The notes under the pieces were generated by a model, which was given only the letters and a program-made list of their open reading frames with translations, ran no database searches and was not told the DNA's origin. This document shows, one piece after another, positions 33,729 through 41,485 of a stretch of DNA of 64,000 nucleotides. The stretch spans positions 62,001 to 126,000 of the forward strand of contig NZ_SLZZ01000006.1 of assembly GCF_004346165.1 (NCBI RefSeq). Reading direction: 5' to 3'. Numbering within the stretch: position 1 is the first letter of the stretch; every line of letters begins with the position of its first letter. The stretch comes from Muricomes intestini. GTDB taxonomy: Bacteria > Bacillota > Clostridia > Lachnospirales > Lachnospiraceae. The position numbers and the translations under genes were made by a program.

Positions 33729-34934
33729 TCAGCCCGCCGCCTTGACGGAAAGACCGCGCACGGCTTCCGGCAGGATCAGCTTGCCATCTACGCGCTCAGA
33801 CGCGAGGAATCCGATCTGGCCGTTCGCCGCGTAGAGCTCCGACAGGCGCTTGAAGGAGCGTCCCTGACGGTCGGCAATCCAGTAATAGGAGAAGTCTCCG
33901 AACAGGATCGGCACATTTCCGGCTGCCAGCTCCGGCGCGTAGATGCTCGTGTGGTACGGACGGTTCAGGATGGTATCCGGCTGACCGGCTACGACGCTCG
34001 GCTGCCAGATGTAGTTTCCGTTGCCGTCCTTGATCTTGCGCAGCGCCTTGACGGTGGAGTCGTTCAGAATCCACACAGCGCGGTTGCGGTAGACCGAACG
34101 CAGGGAGTGGAACACGTCCATGATCTGGTCGAAGGTGAGGTTCGTGTTCGCGATCTCCGTGGTCGCGCCATCGGTCGCCTTGACCTTGGTGAAGACGCCC
34201 TCAGGCTTCTTCTGGCCGTCGCCGACGAGGAACGCCTCCTCCTCGGCGGCACCGATGCGCCGCGCGAACTCGGTGGAGATGTAGCTCTCGAGGTCGAAGA
34301 CGGAGTCGTTCATCAGCTCCTCGGATACCTTGATCGCCGTTCCCAGCTTGTACGCGGAAAGCGTGATCTGGTCGAAGGTGTCGTCGGATTCCGGATAGAG
34401 CCCATTCTCCTCCATCCAGCTTGCCGTTCCGTGAGATGCGACAATCGGAATCGTGTGCGTTCCGCTGTCGGTCTGAATGACGTGCGCGAGACTTCTGAAG
34501 AAGTTCTCGTCGGTCAGCGCCTGCACCAGCTGATGCTCGTACTCATCCGGTACGAGGTACCCGCCGTTCGCGTCAGTGCCGACTTCGAGTACATTCTGTA
34601 CGTCGTACCAGTTGCGCTTGCGGATCGAATCCCAGAAGGCGGTCTTGTACGCCTTGGAAGCAATGCCGGGCTTGTCGTCCGGTTCGTCCTTGGCACCGGG
34701 CTTGCCGGTGAGCGGTGCGGATGTCGGCGCGGAGAGCATCTTGTCGATCTGCTCCTGTCGCTGCAGGCGCTCGATGTCGTGCGTCAGATCGGTGACTTCC
34801 TTTTCCATCTTGTCGTAGGTGGCGGCGTCCTCCGCGGATACGTTGCCGCCGTTATCGGAGTGGGTGTCGAGAAAGTTCTTAGCCGCGTCCCACGCCTTGG
34901 CGCGTCTGTCCATGAGTTCCATAATCTTGGTCAT
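33729..34934 (-). CDS. HK97-fold major capsid protein
   Basis: A 401-residue protein. The N-terminal 100 residues form a delta/scaffold coiled coil (KIMELMDRRAKAWDAAKNFLDTH...VTDLTHDIERLQRQEQIDK). Then come the HK97 N-arm, E-loop and P-domain (GGYLVPDEYEHQLVQALTDENFFRSLAHVI; SEELMNDSVFDLESYISTEFARRIGAAEEEAFLVGDGQKKPEGVF) and the A domain ending SERVDGKLILPEAVRGLSVK. The scaffold part should be removed by the protease encoded just upstream. GGAGG supports ATG 34934. Confidence 0.95.
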   Translation of the reverse strand: MTKIMELMDRRAKAWDAAKNFLDTHSDNGGNVSAEDAATYDKMEKEVTDLTHDIERLQRQEQIDKMLSAPTSAPLTGKPGAKDEPDDKPGIASKAYKTAFWDSIRKRNWYDVQNVLEVGTDANGGYLVPDEYEHQLVQALTDENFFRSLAHVIQTDSGTHTIPIVASHGTASWMEENGLYPESDDTFDQITLSAYKLGTAIKVSEELMNDSVFDLESYISTEFARRIGAAEEEAFLVGDGQKKPEGVFTKVKATDGATTEIANTNLTFDQIMDVFHSLRSVYRNRAVWILNDSTVKALRKIKDGNGNYIWQPSVVAGQPDTILNRPYHTSIYAPELAAGNVPILFGDFSYYWIADRQGRSFKRLSELYAANGQIGFLASERVDGKLILPEAVRGLSVKAAG

Positions 34935-34953
34935 AATCGTTATCCTCCATTCA

Positions 34954-35700
34954 TTAGTGGCTGAGAAGCGAGAGCCGCTTCTCAAGATCTGCGACCTTCA
35001 CGGTCTGTGTCTTTATTTCGGGTTTGCGTTTCGGTATCAGCTTCGAGAGCAGGGAATCCGTGACGGCTTTCCGGGAGAAAAGCATCTCGACTTCGCCGTC
35101 ATCAGGCTCGTCGCCCTCGGTGCTTTCGTCGGGCTCGGTTCCGTCCGCGAACAGGATCTCGTCGGCGAATCCGAGCTTCTTGGCTTCCTTAGCGTTCATC
35201 CAGGTCTCAGCGTCCATGAGCTTGCTGATCTTGTTCCGGGAGAGACCGGACTTGATCTCGTAGGCGTTCATGATGGATTCCTTGACCTCGGACAGCATGT
35301 CGATGGCTTTCTGCATTTCTTCCGAATCGCCGATTGCGATGGTCGCGGGATTATGCACCATCAGCATCGCGACCGGACTCATGCAGACCTTCGTTCCCGC
35401 CATTGCGATGACGCTTGCCGCCGAAGCCGCGAGCGCGTCGATCTTGACGGTCACCTCATACGGGTAGTCCATCAGCATGTTGTAGATCTGCGCCGCCGCG
35501 AAGACGTCGCCGCCGGGCGAATTGATCCAGAGCGTGATGTTGCCTTTTCCGCTGTTCAGCTCGTCCTTGAAGACCTGCGGCGTGACTTCGTCGCCGTACC
35601 AGGTCTCATCGGATATTTCCCCGTCGAGGTAGAGCGTGCGGTCGCTGCCGAAGCTGTCCGGCGTTTCGTTTCTGGTCCATCGCCAGAATTTTCTTGTCAT
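34954..35700 (-). CDS. ClpP-like prohead protease
   Basis: A 248-residue ClpP-fold serine protease: ITLWINSPGGDVFAAAQIYNML, nucleophile region KIDALAASAASVIAMAGTKV, catalytic His in MLMVHNP, and a conserved Asp in the helix MQKAIDMLSEV. It cleaves the capsid delta domain during prohead maturation. The C-terminal Lys-rich tail (LLSKLIPKRKPEIKTQTVK) may be a scaffold-like extension. It overlaps the portal gene by 4 bp. Confidence 0.94.
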   Translation of the reverse strand: MTRKFWRWTRNETPDSFGSDRTLYLDGEISDETWYGDEVTPQVFKDELNSGKGNITLWINSPGGDVFAAAQIYNMLMDYPYEVTVKIDALAASAASVIAMAGTKVCMSPVAMLMVHNPATIAIGDSEEMQKAIDMLSEVKESIMNAYEIKSGLSRNKISKLMDAETWMNAKEAKKLGFADEILFADGTEPDESTEGDEPDDGEVEMLFSRKAVTDSLLSKLIPKRKPEIKTQTVKVADLEKRLSLLSH

Positions 35701-37046
35701 AGGGGCTTCCTCCTTTCCCGGAGCCGGTCACCGGACTCCGACTGTTCCTGTGATTCTTCCGATTTCTCGGTCGATTCTTGTTCTTCATTGGGTTGTTCCT
35801 CCGTTTCTGTTGAAGCTGATGCTGCGAAGATTCCGGCATCCTCGAGCTTGGTCATGTTGCCGTTGATGAGATACAGGTCGCCGCCCTTGTTCTCCGGAAT
35901 GCGGTCGAGATTTTCAAGCTCGCGTATGTCGTTTGCCGACATCCATCCGTTCTGCCTTGCAGTGGCGTAGCCGTTCATGCGGCTCTGATAGTCGCCTCTG
36001 AGCAGACCGTCCACGTTGAACTTGAAGAAGTAGTCCTTCTTCTCCTCGGGACGGAGCAGTGCTCTGCGCATCGACTGTTCCCAGCGGGATACCCACGGGT
36101 CGAGCGTGTACTTTACGAATTCCAGCGACTGCTGCTCGATATTCGAGTAGCTCGATTTATCGAGGTCACCGATCATGTGCGGCGGGATACGGAATATTCT
36201 CGCGATCTCGTCTATCTGGAACTTGCGCGTCTCAAGGAACTGCGCCTGCTCCGGGCTGATGCTGATTGGCGTGTATTTCATGCCTTCTTCGAGCACTGCG
36301 ACCTTGTTGGAATTGGCAGAGCCGCCGAAGGCTGAGTTCCAGCTTTCACGGACTCGCTCCGGATCTTTGACCACGCCGGGATGCTCCAGAATGCCGCCCG
36401 GCGTCGCGCCATTGGCAAAGAACTTACTGCCGTACTCCTCGGTGGCAATGGCAAGCCCTATGGCGTTCTTGGCCATCGCAATCGGCGAGTAGCCGACTAA
36501 GCCGTCGAAGCCGAGACCGGGAATATGCAGCACATCCATCGGAGACAGCCTTACCAGACTGCCTTTCATGGTGTGCGCCTCGTCTGTCGAGGTCTGGTAT
36601 TCGTAGTAGAGCTGCCCGTTTTCGTCGCGATCGACCGTCATGCGGTTCGGCATCAGCGGATAGAGGGCCACGACGTCGCCCTTGCCGTTTCGGATGATCT
36701 GCGCGTAGGCGTTGCCCCACAGGAGCAGGTGCGTCATAAGCGTCTCCCGGAACACGAACGACGTCATCTCAGGATTCGGCTCGTCGTGCAGAAGCTCATA
36801 GAGCGGATGGTCGATGGCTTTTTCCTTCGAGCCGTTCTCTGCGTATCTGTACAAATGCAATGGAAGCCCGGCTATCGCCTCGGACAGAATCCGGACGCAA
36901 GAGTAGACCGCCGTCATCTGCATGGCGGATCGCTCCGTCACGGCTTTGCCGCTTGTCGTTCCTCCGAAGAAGAAGCGGTACGAGCTGCCCGCTGTGCTGT
37001 CCTTGGGAGCGTCGCGCCCTCGAAACCATCTGTTGAATATGCTCAT
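35697..37046 (-). CDS. phage portal protein, HK97 family
   Basis: A 449-residue protein (MSIFNRWFRGRDA...; SAMQMTAVYSCVRILSEAIAGLPLHLYR; HPLYELLHDEPNPEMTSFVFRETLMTHLLLWGNAYAQIIR; GYSPIAMAKNAIGLA; FPIPP-type IDEIARIFRIPPHMIGDL). It forms the dodecameric DNA channel at one capsid vertex. ATG 37046 follows GGAGGTG. The tail is Glu/Ser-rich. Confidence 0.95.
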   Translation of the reverse strand: MSIFNRWFRGRDAPKDSTAGSSYRFFFGGTTSGKAVTERSAMQMTAVYSCVRILSEAIAGLPLHLYRYAENGSKEKAIDHPLYELLHDEPNPEMTSFVFRETLMTHLLLWGNAYAQIIRNGKGDVVALYPLMPNRMTVDRDENGQLYYEYQTSTDEAHTMKGSLVRLSPMDVLHIPGLGFDGLVGYSPIAMAKNAIGLAIATEEYGSKFFANGATPGGILEHPGVVKDPERVRESWNSAFGGSANSNKVAVLEEGMKYTPISISPEQAQFLETRKFQIDEIARIFRIPPHMIGDLDKSSYSNIEQQSLEFVKYTLDPWVSRWEQSMRRALLRPEEKKDYFFKFNVDGLLRGDYQSRMNGYATARQNGWMSANDIRELENLDRIPENKGGDLYLINGNMTKLEDAGIFAASASTETEEQPNEEQESTEKSEESQEQSESGDRLRERRKPL

Positions 37047-37128
37047 TGCCACACCTCCATTTGATTAAGGGCCTCCCGCAGCAGCAGGAAGCCCAATAGT
37101 GAAATCAGAATCATTCATTTGTCCTCAT

Positions 37129-38736
37129 TCAGATAAAAAGAATGCCTCTCGAATCGTAAACGGAGGCAGCATTGTCATTGCCCATTCGTATCGCCCTGTC
37201 GAGCGCCATGATCGTGGCGATTGCGCCGTCGATCTTCTCCGTGGATTTCTCCTTGTCGGCCTTAATGTTGCCCGCCGGATCGGTTCGGATGAAGATGTTG
37301 TCCATCATCCAGCGGAGCACCGGATGGCCTCCATGTGCTATTCGTTTCTCCAAGACCAGCTTCATCAGCTCCTTGGTCGGCGGAGACATGTCCTTGAAGC
37401 CCTGTCCGAAGGGAACGACGGTGAAGCCCATGCCCTCGAGATTCTGCACCATCTGGACGGCTCCCCAGCGGTCGAATGCGATCTCGCGGATGTTGAACCG
37501 TTCGCCGAGGTTCTCGATGAACTTTTCGATGTATCCGTAGTGGATGACATTGCCCTCGGTCGTTTCGAGGACGCCTTGTTTCTGCCAGAGGTCGTAGGGA
37601 ACGTGATCGCGCCGGACGCGCAAATCCAATGTGCCCTCCGGCACCCAGAAGTATGGGAGAACCACATATTTGTCGTCCTCATCCTGCGGCGGGAAGACCA
37701 GCACGAACGCTGTAATATCCGTCGTGGATGACAGGTCGAGTCCGCCGTAGCAGACGCGGCCTTCCAAATCGTCCTCATCCACCGGGAATGCGCAGGCATC
37801 CCATTTGTCCATTGGCATCCACCTGACAGACTGTTTCACCCACTGGTTCAGGCGAAGCTGCCGGAATGCGTTCTCCTCACCGGGATTCTGCTTTGCCGAT
37901 TCGCACGCGGCTTTGACCTTGTCGATGCCGACCGTGATACCAAGGCTCGGATTGGCTTTCTTCCAGACCTTCGGGTCGGTCCAGTCCTCGGACTCGTCCG
38001 CTCCGAAGATGACCGGGTAGAAGGTCGGATCGTGCTTCCTGCCGTTCATGATGTCGAGCGCTTTCTGGTGCTGCTCATAGCAGATCGACTGCGTATCATT
38101 CCCGGCAGTCGTGATCAGGAAGAACAGCGGCTGCATCCGCGCGTCGCCGGAGCCCTTGGTCATAACATCAAAGAGCTTCCGGTTCGGCTGCGTGTGCAGC
38201 TCGTCAAAGATCACGCCATGCGTATTGAATCCATGCTTGTTTGCCACATCGGCGGAGAGCACCTGGTAGAAGCTGTGCGTCGGCAGGTATTCGAGCCGCT
38301 TCTGCGATTCGAGGATCTTCACGCGCTTTGAGAGTGCCGGGCAGAAGCGCACCATATCGACTGCCACGTCAAAGACGATCTTGGCCTGATTCCTGTCAGC
38401 CGCGCAGCCGTACACCTCGGCACGCTCCTCGCCGTCTCCGCAGGTGAGCAGCAGCGCGATCGCAGCGGCAAGCTCCGACTTGCCTTGCTTCTTCGGAATC
38501 TCGACGTAGGCGGTGTTGAACTGCCGGTAGCCGTTCTCCTTAATCACGCCGAACAGGTCGCGGACGATCTGCTCCTGCCAGTCGATCAGCTCGAAGGGCT
38601 TTCCGGCCCAGGTTCCCTTGGTATGGCAGAGCTGCTCGATGAACAGGCAGGCGTAGTCGGCAAGATTCTCGTCGTAATGGGAGGTCTTCTCCATGAACCG
38701 CGTGACCTTGTATTTCTTCAGTTTCCGTACTGCCAA
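37129..38736 (-). CDS. terL: terminase large subunit
   Basis: A roughly 535-residue DNA-packaging motor. The ATPase has EIPKKQGKSELAAAIALLL (Walker A, atypical QGKS as in this family), VIFDELHTQ (Walker B) and ITTAGND (coupling). The nuclease domain includes CYGGLDLSSTTDITAFVLVFP, AFDRWGAVQMVQNLEGMGF and a late KIDGAIATIMALDRAI with metal-binding Asp. I place the start at TTG 38736, with AAGGGAGTGA upstream. The frame stays open to 39078, but that extension overlaps a terminator-like hairpin and another gene. Confidence 0.93.
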   Translation of the reverse strand: MAVRKLKKYKVTRFMEKTSHYDENLADYACLFIEQLCHTKGTWAGKPFELIDWQEQIVRDLFGVIKENGYRQFNTAYVEIPKKQGKSELAAAIALLLTCGDGEERAEVYGCAADRNQAKIVFDVAVDMVRFCPALSKRVKILESQKRLEYLPTHSFYQVLSADVANKHGFNTHGVIFDELHTQPNRKLFDVMTKGSGDARMQPLFFLITTAGNDTQSICYEQHQKALDIMNGRKHDPTFYPVIFGADESEDWTDPKVWKKANPSLGITVGIDKVKAACESAKQNPGEENAFRQLRLNQWVKQSVRWMPMDKWDACAFPVDEDDLEGRVCYGGLDLSSTTDITAFVLVFPPQDEDDKYVVLPYFWVPEGTLDLRVRRDHVPYDLWQKQGVLETTEGNVIHYGYIEKFIENLGERFNIREIAFDRWGAVQMVQNLEGMGFTVVPFGQGFKDMSPPTKELMKLVLEKRIAHGGHPVLRWMMDNIFIRTDPAGNIKADKEKSTEKIDGAIATIMALDRAIRMGNDNAASVYDSRGILFI

Positions 38737-38763
38737 TGGAAAATCACTCCCTTCATGGCATAA

Positions 38764-38788
38764 AAATAACCGCATCGCTGCGGCTTCT
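38764..38788 (-). terminator. hairpin before terL
   Basis: A stem CCGCA / TGCGG with loop GCGA is followed by TTATTTTTA on the minus strand. It sits about 30 nt before the chosen terL start and could attenuate transcription into the packaging operon. Confidence 0.55.
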
Positions 38789-38852
38789 ATCAGTACGAGA
38801 GCGAGAGCCCGGTTGGGCTCTGCTTTCGGAATATTCAAATTCAGGTTGATGC

Positions 38853-39080
38853 TTAGTTGTACTGCTTCATGAGTACCGCGTAGGCAAGCTGACTGGCTTC
38901 GTCCTCGGGCTCGATGTCCCATCCGCGGTCGTAGTTGAGTGTGACCTTGCCGCCGACACGCAGTTCCATCTTGGAAATGCGTCCGCCGTCGATTCCGTAA
39001 TCCTCGGAAGGCTCCGGGTAGTGCTTTACCCAGTACTTTACAACCGCTCCTTCGATGAGCAGTGATCCTTTTTCCCACAT
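38853..39080 (-). CDS. small phage protein, 75 residues
   Basis: MWEKGSLLIEGAVVKYWVKHYPEPSEDYGIDGGRISKMELRVGGKVTLNYDRGWDIEPEDEASQLAYAVLMKQYN. It is a compact beta-rich protein of the kind (DUF7678-like, tentative) found in Firmicutes phages and ICEs. AGGAGG supports ATG 39080. It belongs to a run of small accessory genes between terS and terL. The function is unknown. Confidence 0.75.
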   Translation of the reverse strand: MWEKGSLLIEGAVVKYWVKHYPEPSEDYGIDGGRISKMELRVGGKVTLNYDRGWDIEPEDEASQLAYAVLMKQYN

Positions 39081-39094
39081 TGTCTTGTCCTCCT

Positions 39095-39421
39095 TCAGGC
39101 TTTTCTGACTTCGACCAGCCATCCGGTAGTCGGGTGCTGTTCGCCGGTTTCCTTTTCCGTTACCATCCAGTCTTCGTCGATGAAGCAAAGGTGCTTTCCG
39201 ACCTTGATGAAGCGGATGCTCTCGAATCCGGGAATGTTGCAGCGGATGACCTTTGCGCTGCGACTTTCTCCGTCGTAGCTTTTGCCGTCCCAGCCGTTGA
39301 AGGTGAAGCGGATGCTTTCCTTTGTCTTTGTGAAGGCTTCCTCGAAATCCTCCCGGCTGATGCTGGTGTTGTAATCTCCAAGTGTGAAGTGGCTTCTGAG
39401 TTCGTCGTAAATGTTTGTCAT
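39095..39421 (-). CDS. small phage protein, 108 residues
   Basis: MTNIYDELRSHFTLGDYNTSISREDFEEAFTKTKESIRFTFNGWDGKSYDGESRSAKVIRCNIPGFESIRFIKVGKHLCFIDEDWMVTE. CGGAGG supports ATG 39421. No recognised domain; probably a cytoplasmic accessory protein. It lies downstream of promoter-like motif P copy 2. Confidence 0.72.
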   Translation of the reverse strand: MTNIYDELRSHFTLGDYNTSISREDFEEAFTKTKESIRFTFNGWDGKSYDGESRSAKVIRCNIPGFESIRFIKVGKHLCFIDEDWMVTEKETGEQHPTTGWLVEVRKA

Positions 39422-39455
39422 GGTGGTTTCCTCCGTTTGCTTTGTTTTCCCTTTC

Positions 39456-39503
39456 GGTGTGTACATATATCACTCTGAACGGCCTTTATAGCAAGTCGTT
39501 TCC
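39456..39503 (-). promoter_or_regulatory. promoter-like motif P, copy 2
   Basis: Minus strand: GACTTGCTAT, 11 nt, AGAGTGATATATGTACA, then ACCGAAAGG. It lies 35 bp upstream of the gene starting at 39421. Confidence 0.65.
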
Positions 39504-39557
39504 GGAGAATATATGTGACAATCTTCAGGGCAGTTTCGGCGGAGAAAATTGTATAGT

Positions 39558-40025
39558 TTACAGCTCGAATTCGATGCCGTTCTTGCGTTCCGGCTCCTTG
39601 CTGCCGAAGCGGTGGTTGTCCACTCTGGTGACGGTCTTGAGTCCGTTCATCCGGCAGCCGAATGCCGTCAGTCCATAGATGCCGTCCATCAGGCCGGTGC
39701 TCTGGTCGGTCACCACAATCGCGGTGATTCCGGCTTCCCGGAGCGTCCTGACGAAATCCTCAAGCTCGTAGTCCCAGGGCAGGTCGTCGGCCTCGAAGGC
39801 GTCCGCGCCGTTCCTGAGGCTCCGGTCGTAAAGGACCAGCGCCTTGTTCTGACCGGCGGTGAAGGGGTACGGAAATTCCTCTTTCTCGCGCCTGTCAAAG
39901 GCTTTCACGCTGTCCCAGTCGTCCGCGGCGATCATCGTGTCGCGTTCCTTTTCACGGATGGCCTGCGCCTCGTTGTAGGCGATCGCTGTGTCTCTCATCT
40001 GTTCGAAGTATGTGTTCTTTTCCAT
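39558..40025 (-). CDS. phage accessory protein, 155 residues
   Basis: MEKNTYFEQMRDTAIAYNEAQAIREKERDTMIAADDWDSVKAFDRREKEEFPYPFTAGQNKALVLYDRSLRNGADAFEADDLPWDYELEDFVRTLREAGITAIVVTDQSTGLMDGIYGL. The helical N-terminus and Rossmann-like TAIVVTDQSTGLMDGI segment are clear, but no named family is recognised. AGGAGG precedes it and motif P copy 3 lies upstream. Confidence 0.75.
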   Translation of the reverse strand: MEKNTYFEQMRDTAIAYNEAQAIREKERDTMIAADDWDSVKAFDRREKEEFPYPFTAGQNKALVLYDRSLRNGADAFEADDLPWDYELEDFVRTLREAGITAIVVTDQSTGLMDGIYGLTAFGCRMNGLKTVTRVDNHRFGSKEPERKNGIEFEL

Positions 40026-40068
40026 CGTGTTTTCCTCCTGATTTTCGCTTGTTTTCTGTGCCTTTCGG

Positions 40069-40112
40069 CATGTATATACATCACTCTTTCGAGGGGATAT
40101 AGCAAGTCAATT
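40069..40112 (-). promoter_or_regulatory. promoter-like motif P, copy 3
   Basis: Minus strand: GACTTGCTAT, 11 nt, AGAGTGATGTATATACA, then TGCCGAAAGG. It contains the palindrome ATGTATATACAT. It lies 41 bp upstream of the ATG at 40025. Confidence 0.65.
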
Positions 40113-40148
40113 CGGCCAGATAAATTGATAACTTTCTGTGCCTGAAAA

Positions 40149-40334
40149 TCAGGATTCCTGCGTTTCGCCGGTCATGATGAAATGCACGTATTCTTTGCGA
40201 TGCTCTTCGATGAAGATCACCAGCTCGTAGTAGTTCCGGTCGAAGGCGAGGCGCTGCACGTAGGGCAGGTCGAACATGTTCGCCAGCCCGGTGTCGCGGA
40301 TCGCGAGGATCTGCTCTTTGACCTTCTCATCCAT
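40149..40334 (-). CDS. DUF5049 family phage protein
   Basis: A 61-residue protein, MDEKVKEQILAIRDTGLANMFDLPYVQRLAFDRNYYELVIFIEEHRKEYVHFIMTGE. The pattern VKEQILAIRxTGxxNMFDxxxVQxxAxxxxxxELVxFIxxHxxxYxxFIxxG matches DUF5049. Its role is unknown. It starts 1 bp after the DUF4314 gene ends. Confidence 0.88.
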   Translation of the reverse strand: MDEKVKEQILAIRDTGLANMFDLPYVQRLAFDRNYYELVIFIEEHRKEYVHFIMTGETQES

Positions 40335-40335
40335 G

Positions 40336-40560
40336 TCAGTCCACCACCTTCCGCACGATGTCTTCGCCGTAGATCACGTTGAGTCCGCTGCCGTTGTCCC
40401 AGTGGACCAGCAGGCTGCCGGTGTCGTCGATGCCGTAGACGGTTCCGCGGGTTCCGGCAGGCGGTGCCTGAATGTCGTCCATTTGGACGAGCTCCACGCG
40501 CGTGCCATTCGGGTAGGTTTCCTTGAGCCTCTTGAGCTGTTCCGGTCTGATTATCCTCAT
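40336..40560 (-). CDS. DUF4314 family phage protein
   Basis: A 74-residue protein, LKETYPNGTRVELVQMDDIQAPPAGTRGTVYGIDDTGSLLVHWDNGSGLNVIYGEDIVRKV. An SH3-like barrel with P-x-G-T-x-G-x-V and I-x-V-x-W-x-x-G-S-x-L-x-x-x-x-G-D patterns of DUF4314. It overlaps the upstream gene by 4 bp. Common beside DUF5049 and a methyltransferase in Firmicutes phages. Confidence 0.9.
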   Translation of the reverse strand: MRIIRPEQLKRLKETYPNGTRVELVQMDDIQAPPAGTRGTVYGIDDTGSLLVHWDNGSGLNVIYGEDIVRKVVD

Positions 40561-41321
40561 GCCTGCACCTCCTCGGTATCCGTAGCTTCCGCAGCAGGTT
40601 CTTCGGTGGCTTCTTTCTTGGGAGCGCCGTTCTTCCAGCTTGAGTTGCCCTCAAGGTTCTGGAGCAGGATCTTGCGTTCCTGTTTGTATTCGCTGCCGAT
40701 GAATCCAAGGCGGAGCAGGAAGCAGCGGAATGCGTATTTCTCGTTGGTGACCGGCGTTTCGGTCGAGCTCGCGCGTTTCAGTTCCTTGGAAAGCTTGCAG
40801 AGCTGGGCGATGAACATCGTGTACGCTCTGGTTTCCTCCGGCGTGGGCAGTTCCTTGAACCAGGGGAAGGCGATCTTGTCGTCCCTAATCTCGAACCGAA
40901 GGTCGTCGATGCCGAGCGCCTTCTTGATGAGCGTTCCCTTGGCTTCGAGGATGTTGGTCAATGTTCCGACCGCAACCTTGTCGAGCGGAAGCTCAACCGT
41001 CAGGCCCGCTTCGTTGCCCTGTGGCGCGTCCTGTTCGCTTGTTTCCGGCTCTTCGGATACTTCTCCGGCTTCGGCTTCAGCCGTTTCCTGCAGCTCGGGC
41101 TCGAATCCCGCGGCAGCGATGGCTTCGAGAACCTTCTCGACCTCCTCGGAATCCGCCATGTCGTCGAACTCGAGCGTGCCGTCCTTGGTGACGGTGAAAT
41201 AGTCGATCTCGTAGTTGCAGGTCGGCATGAATTTGTATTCTGCCTTGGCTCCGGTGGTGTCGGAGATGACCTTGACCAGTTCTTTCCTCTGTGCTCCTGT
41301 TACGTTGTAGTTGATTCGCAT
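40557..41321 (-). CDS. phage virulence-associated-like protein, 254 residues
   Basis: MRINYNVTGAQRKELVKVISDTTGAKAEYKFMPTCNYEIDYFTVTKDGTLEFDD. It resembles the so-called virulence-related proteins of Firmicutes phages and ICEs. The middle is acidic and probably disordered (ETAEAEAGEVSEEPETSEQDAP). A second domain follows (LTVELPLDKVAVGTLTNILEAKGTLIKKALGIDDL...). The function is unknown; the name reflects annotation tradition only. AGGAGG supports ATG 41321, with motif P copy 4 upstream. Confidence 0.78.
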   Translation of the reverse strand: MRINYNVTGAQRKELVKVISDTTGAKAEYKFMPTCNYEIDYFTVTKDGTLEFDDMADSEEVEKVLEAIAAAGFEPELQETAEAEAGEVSEEPETSEQDAPQGNEAGLTVELPLDKVAVGTLTNILEAKGTLIKKALGIDDLRFEIRDDKIAFPWFKELPTPEETRAYTMFIAQLCKLSKELKRASSTETPVTNEKYAFRCFLLRLGFIGSEYKQERKILLQNLEGNSSWKNGAPKKEATEEPAAEATDTEEVQA

Positions 41322-41368
41322 TGTGTTTACCTCCTTGGTATGCGTCTGTCCGGAAGGCCCTGTGCCTT

Positions 41369-41413
41369 TCGGCATGTCTATACATCACTCTGAAGGCCTG
41401 TAATAGCAAGCGA
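41369..41413 (-). promoter_or_regulatory. promoter-like motif P, copy 4
   Basis: Minus strand: CGCTTGCTAT, 11 nt, AGAGTGATGTATAGACA, then TGCCGAAAGGCACAG, nearly identical to the tail of copy 3. It lies about 45 bp upstream of the ATG at 41321. Confidence 0.65.
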
Positions 41414-41485
41414 ATCTGCGATATTTTTCTGGTAGAAAATCTTCTGATTATCCGGCTCTGAAACTGTGCTTAGTACACAAAGGGA

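Noticed and set aside
33729-34934. Possible encapsulin rather than phage capsid
   Set aside because: The neighbours portal, protease, connectors and tail genes are all present and there is no cargo enzyme, so it is a phage capsid.
33951-34964. 337-residue plus-strand ORF opposite the capsid gene
   Set aside because: Shadow of the HK97 capsid protein, with Val/Leu/Arg-rich composition typical of antisense frames.
38737-39078. N-terminal extension of the terminase large subunit
   Set aside because: The extension is Arg-rich, crosses a hairpin and overlaps another small gene. Family proteins start near the PLAVRKLKKYK segment.
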